This document shows positions 37,661 to 48,313 of a DNA stretch of 50,000 nt, piece by piece. A model generated the notes under the pieces. The model saw nothing but the letters and a program-made list of their open reading frames with translations, was not told the DNA's origin and made no database searches. This DNA comes from Symbiodinium natans. Taxonomy: Eukaryota; Sar; Dinophyceae; Suessiales; Symbiodiniaceae. How positions within the stretch are numbered: position 1 is the stretch's first letter; each line of letters starts with the position of its first letter. Where the stretch lies: assembly GCA_905221605.1 (NCBI GenBank), contig CAJNDS010001335.1, forward strand, positions 886,938-936,937. The letters are read 5' to 3'. The translations under genes and the position numbers were made by a program.

Positions 37661-38555
37661 AGGTCCTTACCTTTTTGGGGTTTGTTGGGTTTCTTCTTAA
37701 GGCAGCTAAAAGTTTAATTTATAGCTACCCTCCTGAGTGCAGCCCAGATTATGAGGCTTTAGGTTCCCTTCCAAGCCCCTTGACGCCTTCTCATTCCGAG
37801 GTTCCTCTTGGGCCTCGTCTAGGGCCTCGAAGCTCTTTGGAAGGGTCTGTAATCCTTACCCTAAACCCTAAACCCTAGACCCTAAACCCCAAACCCTAAA
37901 CCCTAAACCCTAAACCCTAAACCCTAAACCCTAAACCCTAAACCCTAAGGGTTTCTGAAAGGGCGACCAAGGGCTTAGCAAAGGCTTTCGCAGGGCTTCG
38001 GGGCTTCAGGGTTTAGGGGCCTTCGGGCTTGTTTCCGGGAAGCCCGAAGCCGGAAACCCCAAACCCTTAGGGTTTAGGGTTTCGGGTTTAGGGTTCGGGT
38101 AGCCCTAAACCCTAAACCCTCAACCCAGGAGCTGCGCCAGCTGCGCAGCGGCCGCGCGTGAGGGGCCCGCCATGGGGAGCCGCTGTACAGTGTCCTCGGG
38201 GGAGCCCCAACTTGAGTGGTTTAGGGTTTAGGGTTCAGGGTTCAGGGTTTAGGGTTTAGGGTGAAGCCAGAAGCTCCGAAAGCAGGGGAGTGGGAGGGGT
38301 CCCTGTGCACTAAAACGCTAAGGTTTAAGCCCTAAGCCCCAAGCCCGAAGCCCTAAGCCCTACACCCTAAACCCTAACACCCGACAAAACATCCGAAACC
38401 CTAGGCCTAGGCACCCTTAACCTGTTTAAGTCAGCATCTCAAGTTCGGGCACCCCCAGGTGGTCCTGCGTGCGAAAACCAGCGCATGTCGAGGGTTTAGA
38501 GGGTTGAGCTCAGGGCGTTTTATTTTGCAGGATGCTTCGACTTCACTTTCCCCCA
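37661..38555. other. Unique islands between short heptamer runs
   Basis: A 67-codon frame at 37675-37878 runs into CCCTAAA and has no recognised domain. CCCTAAA at 37860-37948. Short opposed CCCTAAA/TTTAGGG junctions near 37945 and 38065. TTTAGGG at about 38220-38262. Confidence 0.5.
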
Positions 38556-39261
38556 CCTCCGGTTTAGGGTTTAGGGTTTAGGGTTTAGGGTTTAGGGTTT
38601 AGGGTTTAGGGTTTAGGGTTTAGGGTTTGCCCAATACCGGCTCAAACTAACTTGCCATTCGCATGTTGAGAACAATCGAGTCTACCTATGGTTGCTTCAG
38701 TTTCACTTCCTTAACTTGAGAGCCCAGATTGTTTATGGACATGCATAGTCTGTCCCCCATCTGCGATTCGTGGGGACTCGCTTGAGGGTGAGGGAAACCC
38801 CAGAACCTGATGGGTAGATGCAGCTGTCGTTGTAAGCAGGCGAGCTTCAGTGATGGGTGATTGTAGCCTTGAGGTACTAAACCCTATGTCTGATTACCCA
38901 TGAGAGCCGTCAGGTGATGAAGGCAGCTTTTTAGGGCATGCACGTAGAACTCCTGAGCACAGGTGCAGACTACGCCTCCTTCGTGGAAGATGATGCGCGG
39001 CACTCAACTGCACTTCACCATGCCATTTAGGCTGTCCGAACACCCCCCCCGGCCACAGCAAAAGCCGATCGGATCTTCACAGCCACATCCAGCCTTTCGC
39101 ATGGAAGGCTTCTACCCTCAAACCCCAAACAGAAGTCTGGGGGTGGAGGGCACCCCAAGCCATAAGCCCAAAAACACTACGCTGTTCTACCCCCTCAATC
39201 CCCAAGCATAAGTTTGGGGTACCCCAAGCCCGAAGCCCCAAAACACTAACCCCAAATGCGT
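38556..39261. other. TTTAGGG array then unique island
   Basis: TTTAGGG at 38562-38630. 38631-39261 is unique and holds no gene I can support; frame 38963-39211 has no recognisable domain. Confidence 0.5.
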
Positions 39262-39620
39262 AAATCCCTAAACCCTAAGCACTAAACCCTAAACCCTAAA
39301 CCCTAAACCCTAAACCCTAAACCCTAAACCCTAAACCCTAAACCCTAAACCCTAAACCCTAAACCCTAAACCCTAAACCCTAAACCCTAAATCGAAAGCT
39401 GTAGGGTTGATGTCCGAGGCCTCGCCCTCGGTGGCTGCAGAGGAGCAGGTCCTCCTCTTGTTGGAGGCCTTTCGCGCTGTGGGGCTTCAGGCTTAGGCTT
39501 GAATTGCGAGGATGCTTAGGGCTTAGGGCTTAGGGTTTAGGGTTTAGGGTTTAGGGTTTAGGGTTTAGGGTTTAGGGTTCAGGGTTTCGGGTTTAGGGTT
39601 GAGGGTTTAGGGTAGTACCC
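39262..39620. repeat. CCCTAAA array, spacer, TTTAGGG array
   Basis: CCCTAAA at 39283-39392, unique spacer, then TTTAGGG at 39530-39612 in the opposite orientation. Confidence 0.9.
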
Positions 39621-39664
39621 TTATTCCCGTTGTAGGGGGTTTAGGTTGCCTTGTCAACCCTTAA

Positions 39665-40100
39665 GCGAGAAAGCCTAGACTGGCGTGGTCTGAGCTTTGC
39701 GGCATTCCCAACTTTTTGAGATATGTTCGCAACTGTCATTCTACGGGTGTGGCAACGGAATTTTACAACCAGACCATCCCTGACCAGGAGCGATTTCTCA
39801 ACGCTTCGCTCTGTTACTTCCTGTTCCTGCTCAACCGCATGCAAACATCCCACTTGCCCGGAGAAAGGAGCATTTCTTGACTATATCACGCTCCGAAGCA
39901 TCCTCCACGCCAATATCCTGGCAATGCTAACCGCCCTCTTTGTTCCGTCGAACGGTGCTTTGGACCCGAGATGCTTCGCGGAGAAGATATGTGAATATCA
40001 CTTCGCGGCGATAAAGTCTGCGTACCGTGGATAGCCGCTATTCAGAGACGGCTTGCTGGGAAGCAGTCGTGTGTTCACTTGCAACAGTATCGCGATGGCT
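39665..40100 (+). pseudogene. Broken protein-coding fragment, unknown family
   Basis: Frame 2 is open from 39665 to 39880 and reads like a real protein (AWSELCGIPNFLRYVRNC onward). Coding quality then switches to frame 0 (FLDYITLRSILHANILAM) up to a TAG at 40032-40034, and sense continues after this stop (PLFRDGLLGSS). So it holds one frameshift near 39865-39880 and one nonsense codon. The fragment has aromatic and Leu-rich helices but no motif I recognise. It is a gene or transposon remnant, or an exon with assembly errors. Confidence 0.5.
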
Positions 40101-40602
40101 TCGTGGGGCCCAGCAATCGGAATCCTAAACCCTAAGCCCTAAATCCTAAACACCAAAACCTAACCGCCAAGCCCTAAATCCTCAACCCTAAACCCTAAAC
40201 CCTAAGCCCTAAATCCTCAACCCTAAACCCTAAGCCCTAAATCCTCAACCCCAAACCCCAAACCCTAAGCCCTAGACCTGAAGCTGCAAACCTTAACCTG
40301 TAAGGAGTCTTTGACTGAGGCCCGTCGGCAGGCAAGGTTGACTTTTGAAGCTTGGGGGCTGACGAAGGTTCTCTCCCAGCAGGCCGTACTAACCCTAAAC
40401 CCCAAACCCTAAACCCCAAACCCTAAACCCTGAACCCTGAACCCTGAACCCTAAACCCTAAACCCTAAACCCCAAACCCTAAACCCTAAACCCAAAACTG
40501 GCGAGAGCCTGCAACATGGGCGCTCACGCCTCTTTTAGGGAGTACGCCAATGTAAAAGATTAAAAGAAAAGGCGCTCGCCCCGCACCCCTACGTTGAGAC
40601 AC
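40101..40602. repeat. Degenerate CCCTAAA/CCCTAAG blocks
   Basis: CCCTAAA-type units at 40122-40275 and 40390-40490, separated by a unique spacer. No gene. Confidence 0.8.
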
Positions 40603-40930
40603 ACCCCTAAACCCTAAACCCTAAACCCTAAACCCTAAACCCTAAACCCTAAACCCTAAACCCTAAACCCTAAACCCTAAACCCTAAACCCTAAACCCTA
40701 AACCCTAAACCCTAAACCCTAAACCCTAAACCCTAAACCCTAAACCTAACCCTAAACCCTAAACCCTAAACCCTAAACCCTAAACCCTAAACCCTAAACC
40801 CTAAACCCTAAACCCTAAACCCTAAACCCTAAACCCTAAACCCTAAACCCTAAACCCTAAACCCTAAACCCTAAACCCTAAACCCCAAACCCTAAACCCT
40901 AAACCCAAAACCCAAACCCTAAACCCTAAA
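40603..40930 (-). repeat. Long CCCTAAA array
   Basis: About 45 near-perfect CCCTAAA units with one phase slip near 40745. It is one of the two longest arrays in the window. Confidence 0.97.
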
Positions 40931-41087
40931 CTCTGAACCATAGCATGCGAGATCCTACGCCTTCCATTCCCCAGTCGACAGCTTAGCTTGAATAGCGTTC
41001 CAGCCATAGTTAACTTACTTATAAGCTTACTTATAGGTACCCATGCACCTCCAGGTAGGGTTTTTCCAAGCTGCAGGGCCGCTGCCC

Positions 41088-41246
41088 CTAAACCCCAAAC
41101 CCCAAACCCCAAACCCCAAACCCCAAACCCCAAACCCCAAACCCCAAACCCCAAACCCCAAACCCCAAACCCCAAACCCCAAACCCCAAACCCCAAACCC
41201 CAAACCCCAAACCCCAAACCCCAAACCCCAAACCCCAAACCCTAAC
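41088..41246 (-). repeat. Homogeneous CCCCAAA array
   Basis: About 22 uninterrupted CCCCAAA heptamers (TTTGGGG on the minus strand), a variant of the telomere-type unit. The open frames over it (PNPKPQT repeats) are artefacts. Confidence 0.97.
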
Positions 41247-41363
41247 CTCAAAAGCCTGAACCCTCAACCAGTCAACCCTGGAGACCTGCATGAACGGAAG
41301 CTCGGAAAGATCCCTAGAAGGGATCCTTCACCCTTCGGCCAGTTTAGGGTTTAGGATCTAGGG

Positions 41364-41457
41364 TTAACTGTACTTGGAACTGTACTTATAACCATATTAG
41401 GGCACTTAAGGGGCTTATAAGTGGGTGACAAGTACAGTTAAAATTGCTTAAGAAGTA
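41364..41457 (+). mobile_element. Family-2 element with perfect terminal inverted repeats
   Basis: TTAACTGTACTT at 41364-41375 is the exact reverse complement of AAGTACAGTTAA at 41430-41441. The core GGGCACTTAAGGGGCTTATA lies between them. The TTAA at both ends recalls piggyBac-type targets, but other copies lack it. Homology to the copy at 35728 extends to 41457. Confidence 0.8.
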
Positions 41458-42350
41458 CCCCCTAAACCCTAAACCCTAAACCCTAAACCCTAAACCCTAA
41501 ACCCTAAACCCGAAACCCGAAACCCTAAGCACTAAACCCTAAACCCTAAACTCTAGACCCTGAACCCCTTAAGGGAACCTCCAAAGTGGCAAGCGTGGCA
41601 GGCCAGCCCGGGCGACGCGGATCCCGAGGACGACAGCTCCTTCTTCAGCCTCTGGGACCTTTTTATGGGGCCATTTGGGCCTAAACCCTAAACCCGAAAC
41701 CCGAAACCCGAAACCCTAAACCCTAAACCCTAAACCCTAAACCCTAAACCCTAAACCCTAAACCCTAAACCCTAAACCCTAAACCCTAAACCCTCCCGAG
41801 GCCGCATTTGGGATTGTGGGTGCTGAGCCCGCTCCTTTCATCCCCTTACACGTTCGCATCAAAGGGGGCATCAGGGAATACAACTAGTAATATTCCTACC
41901 CCTACACTGCACGTGAGCTAGACCCGACAGGGGTGGAGGACGCAATGTTTTCACGCACTGGGCTTGCTTGGGCTGAGGTTGGTCATGGGCCCCAGGGTTT
42001 AGGGGTTTAGGGCTTTCAGGTTACTAAACCTTCGGGGGTTCAGGGGTTTGTTTGTTTCGGGTTTAGGGTTCAGGGGAAGAAGGGTTCAGGGAATCGGTTT
42101 TGCAGCTAGGGGTTAGCAATTTCGGGTTCCCAGCAGGTGCCGAGCTATCGGGCTGCGCCGAAGAGAGCAGTGAATCAGGCGGATGCATGTTGATAGCTCT
42201 CGCTCCTTGACTCGTTTCGGGTTTTCGGGTTTGCAGATTTCGGGTTTCAGGGTGGCCTAATTTTCGGTTTAGGGTTTAGGGTAGTAAACTCTAAACTCTA
42301 AACACTAAACTCTGAACTCTTAACTCTTAACTCTTAACTCTTAACTCTTC
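41458..42350. repeat. CCCTAAA blocks and unique spacers
   Basis: CCCTAAA at about 41461-41550 and 41682-41795 (with CCCGAAA variants). 41796-42300 is unique. ACTCTTA heptamer repeats at about 42318-42350. Confidence 0.8.
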
Positions 42351-43020
42351 ACTCTTAACTCTAAACCCTAAACCCTGAACCCTAGACCCTAGACCCTAAA
42401 CCCAAAACCCTAAACCCTAGCCTAAACCCCCGCAGCCCCCCCGGGACCCCCCAAGCTTCAAGACCAAGCAAACCCGATGACCCGCTTCCCTACGCCCGGC
42501 CCTCTGGCTGATCAAGCCTCCTTGGGGGTTTAGGGTTCAGGGTTCAGGGTTTAGGGTTTAGGGTTCGATTGGCTACAAGGCATAGGAGACACTTCAGCTC
42601 GGATTCCATTGCTACTCTGGGAACATTGGCAAGTCAGCTCCAGATTTGTGTTGCTGAAACTGTAAACCCTCAACCCCTAAAGGCCTCAATCCCAAGATCC
42701 CTAACTCCCGAAATCCCTAAATCCCTGAATCTTGTAGTCCCTAAATCCCGAAATCCCTCAATCCCAAAATCCCTAGCTCCCCAAATCCCTAAATCCCTAA
42801 ACCCCTTAACCCCTCCATCCCAAAATCCCGAACTCCCCAATTTCCCTAAATCCCTAAATTCCCGAAACTCCCTCAATCCCTAACTCTTCAAATCCCGAAA
42901 TCCCTAAATCCCCCTAAAGCCCCAAGTATAAACCTTAAACCCTAGCCCTAAACCCCGAACCCCGAACCCTAAACCCTAAACCCTAAACCCTCAACCCTAA
43001 ACCCTAAACCCTAAACCCTT
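42351..43020. repeat. Degenerate AATCCCTA/AATCCCGA block with flanks
   Basis: CCCTAAA at 42361-42425, unique DNA, TTTAGGG at 42525-42567, unique DNA, then an AAATCCCTA-type 8-9 bp repeat at about 42685-42915 and CCCTAAA to 43017. The plus frame 42569-42883 overlaps this repeat and is not trusted. Confidence 0.75.
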
Positions 43021-43788
43021 CAAGTCGTGCATCTTCGGCTGCCGCTGCTGTTTCTGTGGCCTGTTAAGGGCCCCCGGGGCCCAGCCGCGGGGGTCGAAGC
43101 TGGGGGGAAGGTAGCCTAGGAGTGACAACAGCTCGGGTGCGTAGGGTGGTTTAGGGTTTAGGGTTAGGGTTTAGGGTTTAGGGTTTAGGGTTTAGGGTTT
43201 AGGGTTTAGGGTTTAGGGTTTAGGGTTTAGGGTTTAGGGTTTAGGGTTTAGGGTTTAGGGTACAGGGTTCAGGGTTCAGGGTTTAGGGTGTTTAAAGGGT
43301 TTTGTGGGGGCTCAGGCTGCGACCCTTAGGCCAAAAGTTCTTTGTGTTGCCCAGAGGGGTTTGGGGTCCAGCCAAAGCCCCGAAGACCCCGATCAGAATT
43401 CCGAGTGCACGACAACAACCACCGAGAGCCTCTCAACCAAGCAGTAGCTAAGCCGATCCACTTGTAATCTGTGCCGTCTCGATCGCCATCACCTGGCCTT
43501 GCGATCCTGCAGTGCCTGAACCATGATGCTCGAGGCGAGGGGGTAAGGCTTCAGGGTCGAGGAAGTAGGGTTTAGGGTTAAGGGTTTAGGGTTTAGGGCA
43601 GGGGGCTTCGCTCCATTGTTAGGCCAGGAATTCGGATTCGAGCATGTGGGGTTTGTTCTATATCAGGGTCCACTGATCGGTCCCCCATAAAAAGGTTACA
43701 GGTGGACCCGAAAACCCTAGACTCTAAACCCTAAACTGCGGGGGCTCGCAGGGTTCAGGGTTGAGAGTTTAGGGTTCGGGGTTTGGTG
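43021..43788. repeat. TTTAGGG array and unique islands
   Basis: TTTAGGG array at about 43150-43288. 43290-43560 and 43610-43740 are unique with no supported gene. Confidence 0.75.
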
Positions 43789-43858
43789 TTGGGATGTTCC
43801 CCTTATGCTAACAGTCCTTTCTAGGGATTTTTATGGAGGGGATACTATAATTCCTATT
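43789..43858 (+). mobile_element. Family-1 fold-back element, right end lost
   Basis: TTGGGATGTTCCCCTTATGC, AACAGTCCTT and GGGATACTATAATTCCTAT are present. The right arm is replaced by TTTAGGG repeats from 43859. Confidence 0.7.
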
Positions 43859-44674
43859 AGGGTTTAGGGTTTACGGTTTAGTGTTTAGGGTTTAGGGTTT
43901 AGGCTGAGTGGTGGGGGAGTGAAGGTGCCTGGCAACGTGCGACCCCACGCGAACAGCTTCGACTGTCGCGACGAGGAGACAGGGCATCCCAAGACCCCAA
44001 AACCCCTAAAATGCCCAAAGCCCTGAAGCCCTAAGCCCTAAACCCTAAATCCTAGCCCTAAACCCTAAACCCTAAACCCTAGCCCTAAACCCTAAACCCT
44101 GAACCCTAGCCCTAAACCCTAAACCCTAAAGCCCTACGCCCTAAAGATCAGAACCATGAGGATTCTTGGGTTCTGTATGTCTTTGTATGTTTAGGACCCT
44201 GTGGGGGTGTCTGGGGGTTCAGGCTTCCCTGAACCCCTAGAATGTGTTTAGGGTTTAGAGTTTGGGGTTTGGGGTTTGGGTTTAGGGTTTGGGGTTTGGG
44301 GTTTAGGGTTCGGGGTTTAGGGTTTGAGGTTCGGGGCTTTGGGGCTTTGGGGTATCCAATCCTCTGAGCCCCAAGCAGTGGTTCAAGGGCTCAGGTTGTA
44401 GGGTTCAAGCGCGTGAGCTATCCTCCTCCTCTCCCCTGAACCCTGAGAAGTCCTGTCAAAGAAACACTGTCTACAGCCAGCCCTTCAAAGCCAAGCCAAG
44501 TCCTAGACCCGAAGCCCCTAAACCCTGAACCCTAAACCCTAAACCCTAAACCCGAAAATTAAGAGCCTCCGGCTCAAGCCGCCGACCCCGCTGGAGCATA
44601 GTTGAAAGGTTTAAACGCGCTCGTCAGCTCAAAGGATGCCAAAAGTTGATTTGCTTGAGCCTCTGTGAAACGTT
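43859..44674. repeat. Heptamer variants and spacers
   Basis: TTTAGGG at 43859-43905, CCCTAAA/CCCTAGC mixtures at 44030-44138, TTTGGGG/TTTAGGG at 44240-44350, CCCTAAA at 44520-44555. Spacers are unique without a gene. Confidence 0.75.
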
Positions 44675-44965
44675 GGGGGGGGGGGGTAGGGGGTAGGGTA
44701 CACCAGGAGCTGAAGCCAGCTTGAAGGAGGGCAGCCCCATCAATTCAAGCCCAACAAGCGGAGGGGGTAGGGGGGGCGGGGGTAGGGGGGGGGCGGGGGG
44801 GGGGGAGGGAGGGGGCGGGGCAGGGAGAGGTTGGGGAAAGAACACGGGGGGCAGAGGGGCAGGGGGGGGGGGGGGGTAGGGGGGCAGGTGCGGGATGTCC
44901 TTGACTTCATGCGGTTGAGTGGCCTTCCCCCCTCCCCCCCCCCCGCGTTTTGGGGGGGGAAAGGA
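44675..44965 (+). repeat. G-rich tract
   Basis: Alternating G runs with TAGGG, CGGG and AGGG interruptions, ending in opposed C9 and G8 runs near 44930-44960. Pro-rich minus-strand frame 44624-44986 is an artefact. Confidence 0.85.
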
Positions 44966-45021
44966 GGGAAAGAGGGAGGTTTTCACCTCCTTTTCCCAAC
45001 ACGCCGCCAGGGTCGGCGGAC

Positions 45022-45306
45022 CCCAAACCCTAAACCCTAAACCCTAAACCCTAAACCCTAAACCCCAAACCCTAAACCCTAAACCCCAAACCCTAAACCC
45101 TAAACCCTAAACCCCAAACCCTAAACCCCGAGACCCCTACACCCGCCACTCGAGCCCAGCAAGAAGGATCCATTGATTCCGGAGCCCTGCGATCGATTGC
45201 CTCAGCTGTCTCAGCTGTCTGGGAGACTCGGTCTGGGTTTAGGGTTTAGGGTTTAGGGTTTAGGGTTTAGGGTTTAGGGTTTAGGGTTTAGGGTTTAGGG
45301 TGTAGG
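45022..45306. repeat. CCCTAAA/CCCCAAA array, spacer, TTTAGGG array
   Basis: CCCTAAA with interspersed CCCCAAA at 45024-45128, about 105 bp of unique DNA, then TTTAGGG at 45236-45303 in the opposite orientation. Confidence 0.9.
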
Positions 45307-45408
45307 GGGATGTTCCCCCCCCCCTCATACGACCTGTGCTTAATGGGGATTCTCGTACCCCCCTATTCTCATCCCTACTAAGGGCTTTTCGTGTAAGGGG
45401 AGCATCCC
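45307..45408 (+). mobile_element. Family-1 fold-back element (MITE-like)
   Basis: GGGATGTTCCCCCCCCCC at the left and GGGGAGCATCCC at the right, with TTAATGGGGAT and a CTACTAAGGGCTTTTCGTGT interior. It directly abuts the preceding TTTAGGG array. Confidence 0.75.
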
Positions 45409-46456
45409 ACGTTTGAGGGCTTAGGGGTTGACGAGTTTAGGGGTTATGGGTTCAAGGGTTTAAGGGTTTGAGGGTTGAGGGTTTAGGGGTTCAGGGGTTA
45501 AGGGAGGACTTAACGGGGCAGGGGCCTATGGGAGACTTGGTATGTCCGCGTCTGGTAGCTTGAGGGATTTTTAAGGCTTCAGGGTTTTGGGGGTTCAGCG
45601 TGTTAAAGCTACGTGTTTTCTGTTTGCGGTCAGCGTTTACACTTGTGCTTAAACTGCATTGGTCCTTGGACCTCCTTGAACCTTACACCCTAAGCAGAAA
45701 AACATGATGGTCTGAAGCATGTAGGCCGGGTCTAGGGTTTAGGGTTTAGGGTAAAGGTTTAGGGTTTAGGGCTTAGGGTTCAGGGTTTAGTCTGCTGGAT
45801 GCTTGGACATTCTTTTGGATCGGCATGCATGTGCATGACCACCGTGCGGTGGAAGATAGAGCCATGAGGGCTTCGCGAGTAGGGTTTGCCAGGCCTGACA
45901 CGCAACTATTGGCTACCTGTCCGACCCAATGTTCTTTGTGCTTTCATTGTCGATCTTGCTTCTCTTTCTTCACAAACACGAGCACACACTTTAAGTGGGC
46001 ACTTTCTTAAACAGGGATTCTTCTTACATAACACCCCCCCCCCCCCTCCGCCCCCCGCCGGCACATATTCAAGTTCCTAGCATGGGAACCCCCAGCAAGG
46101 GGACACTTTTTTGGACACCCCGTTGGTTTAGGGTTTAGGGTTTAGGGTTTAGGTTGCACATGAAGTCGGATGCAACTTCACTTGCGCGCCACAAGAGGAG
46201 AAGGAGCGGAGTTCTTGACAGTCGACACCGGCATTGCCGCACTACATAGTGATAGTCCAGATCATGCTTTCTCGCCGAAGCCCTAAACCGGAACCTGAAA
46301 CCTGAAACCTGAAACCCTAAACCCTAAACCCCAAAACCCTCAACCCTTATCGGAGGCCGCGGAGCGGCCGGAGTTCTAGACTTTAGGAATTTGGGTTCGG
46401 GATGTTTGGGATTTTGATTTCAGATTTAGGATGGAGAGCTTAGGATTTCGGGATTA
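45409..46456. other. Unique islands, short heptamer runs and hairpins
   Basis: TTTAGGG at about 45733-45790 and 46124-46153. Two tandem perfect hairpins, CATGCA/TGCATG (45824-45837) and CCACCG/CGGTGG (45839-45852), and a C run near 46028-46040. No gene supported; frames at 45825-46080 have no domain. Confidence 0.5.
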
Positions 46457-46624
46457 GGTTTAGGGTTTAGGGTTTAGGGTTTAAACCCTAAACCCTAAAC
46501 CCTAAACCCTAAACCCTAAACCCTAAACCCCAAACCCCAAACCCCAAACCCCAAACCCCAAACCCCAAACCCCAAACCCCAAACCCCAAACCCTAAACCC
46601 TAAACCCTAAACCCTAAACCCTAA
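46457..46624. repeat. Head-to-head TTTAGGG/CCCTAAA palindrome, then CCCCAAA
   Basis: 46457-46508 is a 52-bp perfect palindrome centred on GGGTTTAAACCC: TTTAGGG units read straight into CCCTAAA units. It continues as CCCTAAA, then about nine CCCCAAA units (46527-46590), then CCCTAAA to 46623. Confidence 0.95.
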
Positions 46625-48101
46625 TGGATGGACGTTGGCCTTGGACCTCATTGGACCGTTTCGGGCTGGGAAATCGGAGGTGGTCAAGAAAGTCCTCGTG
46701 ATCCCGGCATCAAGGAGGTTTAAGACTTTGGGTTTAGGGTTTAGGGTTTAGGGGTTAGGGTTTAGGGTTTAGGGTTTAGGGATATTCTACTTAAGACACC
46801 ATCTACAGGTAGGCGTAGGATTGGGGAAATCTTAAATGCCGAACTCCCGCTTCATCCTGAATCATCCCAAGTCCTTCCCCAAACCCTAAATCCTAAACAC
46901 CAAGCCCCAAACCCCAAACCCTAAACCCTAAACCCTGCACCCTAAACCCTAAACCCTAAACCCGAAAACGCACCCGAGGCCTGCACTTGGCAAGAGCCAA
47001 GATTCGGAGGAGGCTGCGCACAGGGGTGTCTAGGGTCTTAGAGTAGCTCTGGCCTACAGGGCCCCAACCCAGTACGTAACTCATATCCCTAAACCCTAGA
47101 CGCTTCACGCTTGAAATCATAACGAACCAAACGGGCTGGGGTCTAAGGGCACCATATTCCCCAAATAAGGGCTGACCTTTCAGCCCCTCTCCCTTCCACC
47201 CCCGTGGTCCCTTCTGATTAAACCCTGAACCCTGAACCCAAAACCCTAAGCCCGAATCCTGAAGAACCATTAAGTTGCTTGTTCGGTTTGGGATTTGATT
47301 TTTTGGGTCTTTGTGGGGTTCGGGGCTTTTAGGGTTTAGGCTCTTGTCGCTTGGGCTTTTTGTTCTTCAGGGGTTCAGATTCTCGTGTCGGGTTGTTTTA
47401 GGGGTTTAGGGTTTTGGTGTTGAGGGTTCGGACCCTTGTACTTGTTTACGATTTATTGCTGCGGGGCTTAGATTCTTCCTTGGGTTTTCCATAGCTTTTC
47501 GTGAGGCTTATCGGGGTATAGCTTCTCATGGCGCCCGGCACATCTTAGTGTTGTTGAACTCTTTGGAAGTTTAAGGGAGAGTAGCAGCCCTAGACCCTCA
47601 ACCCCAAACCCCTAAACCCCAAACCCGAAACCCGAAAATGAACCCCCAGACTGGACCCTTAATCCTACTGTTTCACATAGCCTGTAGACGAATCTTATTG
47701 GTCAATTCTCAAAATTATAGTCCCTCTTTGGGTACCCTAAATATGGTGGGCCGCCTTATGGTCGTCGTAATCCGCAAGCGGAACATAATTTCGAGAAGTG
47801 ACCACATAGCTTTTAGACAAACCAAATTCTATCACCCTGAAGGACCAACGCAGCTCCAATAGAGCCTCCGATAGAACCCTCGGGGCCCCTTGTAAGTTTC
47901 TTTTGGTGTTTAGTTTCTTTTGGGGTTTAGGGTTCAGGGTTTAAGTAGGGTTTAATTAGGGTTTAGTTTCTTTCGGGGTTTAGGGTTTAGGTAGGGTTTC
48001 GGATGACTCTGGATGGGACCGGAGTTGTGAACTGAAGGACGTCTTTGGAGCAGGTACTGAGGTTCGTGGATGAGGTCGTCAGCTTGCTTATGGAGCTTGG
48101 A
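46625..48101. other. Unique islands with short heptamer runs
   Basis: TTTAGGG at 46732-46780; CCCTAAA at 46880-46970; unique DNA at 46971-47220, 47280-47590 and 47640-47890, including a 74-codon frame at 47638-47862 without a recognised domain; TTTAGGG fragments at 47920-48000. No gene supported. Confidence 0.5.
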
Positions 48102-48208
48102 GGTTCATGGTACTTGTGAACCAGTTATAGCTGCACTTAGAACTGTACTTCTAACCATAGGGCACTTCAGGGGGCTTATAAGTGGGTTATACGTAGGGTG
48201 TTAATTGG
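48102..48208 (+). mobile_element. Family-2 element, 3' part displaced
   Basis: GGTTCATGGTACTT, CTGCACTTAGAACTGTACTT, AGGGCACTTCAGGGGGCTTA and TTAATTGG match the copies at 35728 and 41364. The end is interrupted by a CCCTAAA array. A possible remaining end (GTACAGTTATAACAAGTA) lies at about 48316-48333. Confidence 0.7.
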
Positions 48209-48313
48209 AACCCTAAACCCTAAACCCTAAACCCTAAACCCTAAACCCTAAACCCTAAACCCTAAACCCTAAACCCTACACCCTAAACCCTAAACCCTAA
48301 ACCCTAAACCCTA
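48209..48313 (-). repeat. CCCTAAA array inside or next to a family-2 element
   Basis: About 15 near-perfect CCCTAAA units placed between the body of the family-2 copy and a fragment resembling its tail. Confidence 0.85.

Noticed and set aside
38631-38960. tRNA or rRNA fragment in the unique island
   Set aside because: I could not fold a cloverleaf or match a conserved rRNA segment by eye.
41027-41354. PNPKPQT and FGVWGLG repeat proteins
   Set aside because: Frames follow from the CCCCAAA array, whose 21-bp triple unit has no stop in several frames.
44624-45040. Pro-rich and Gly-rich frames
   Set aside because: Produced by G and C homopolymer runs.
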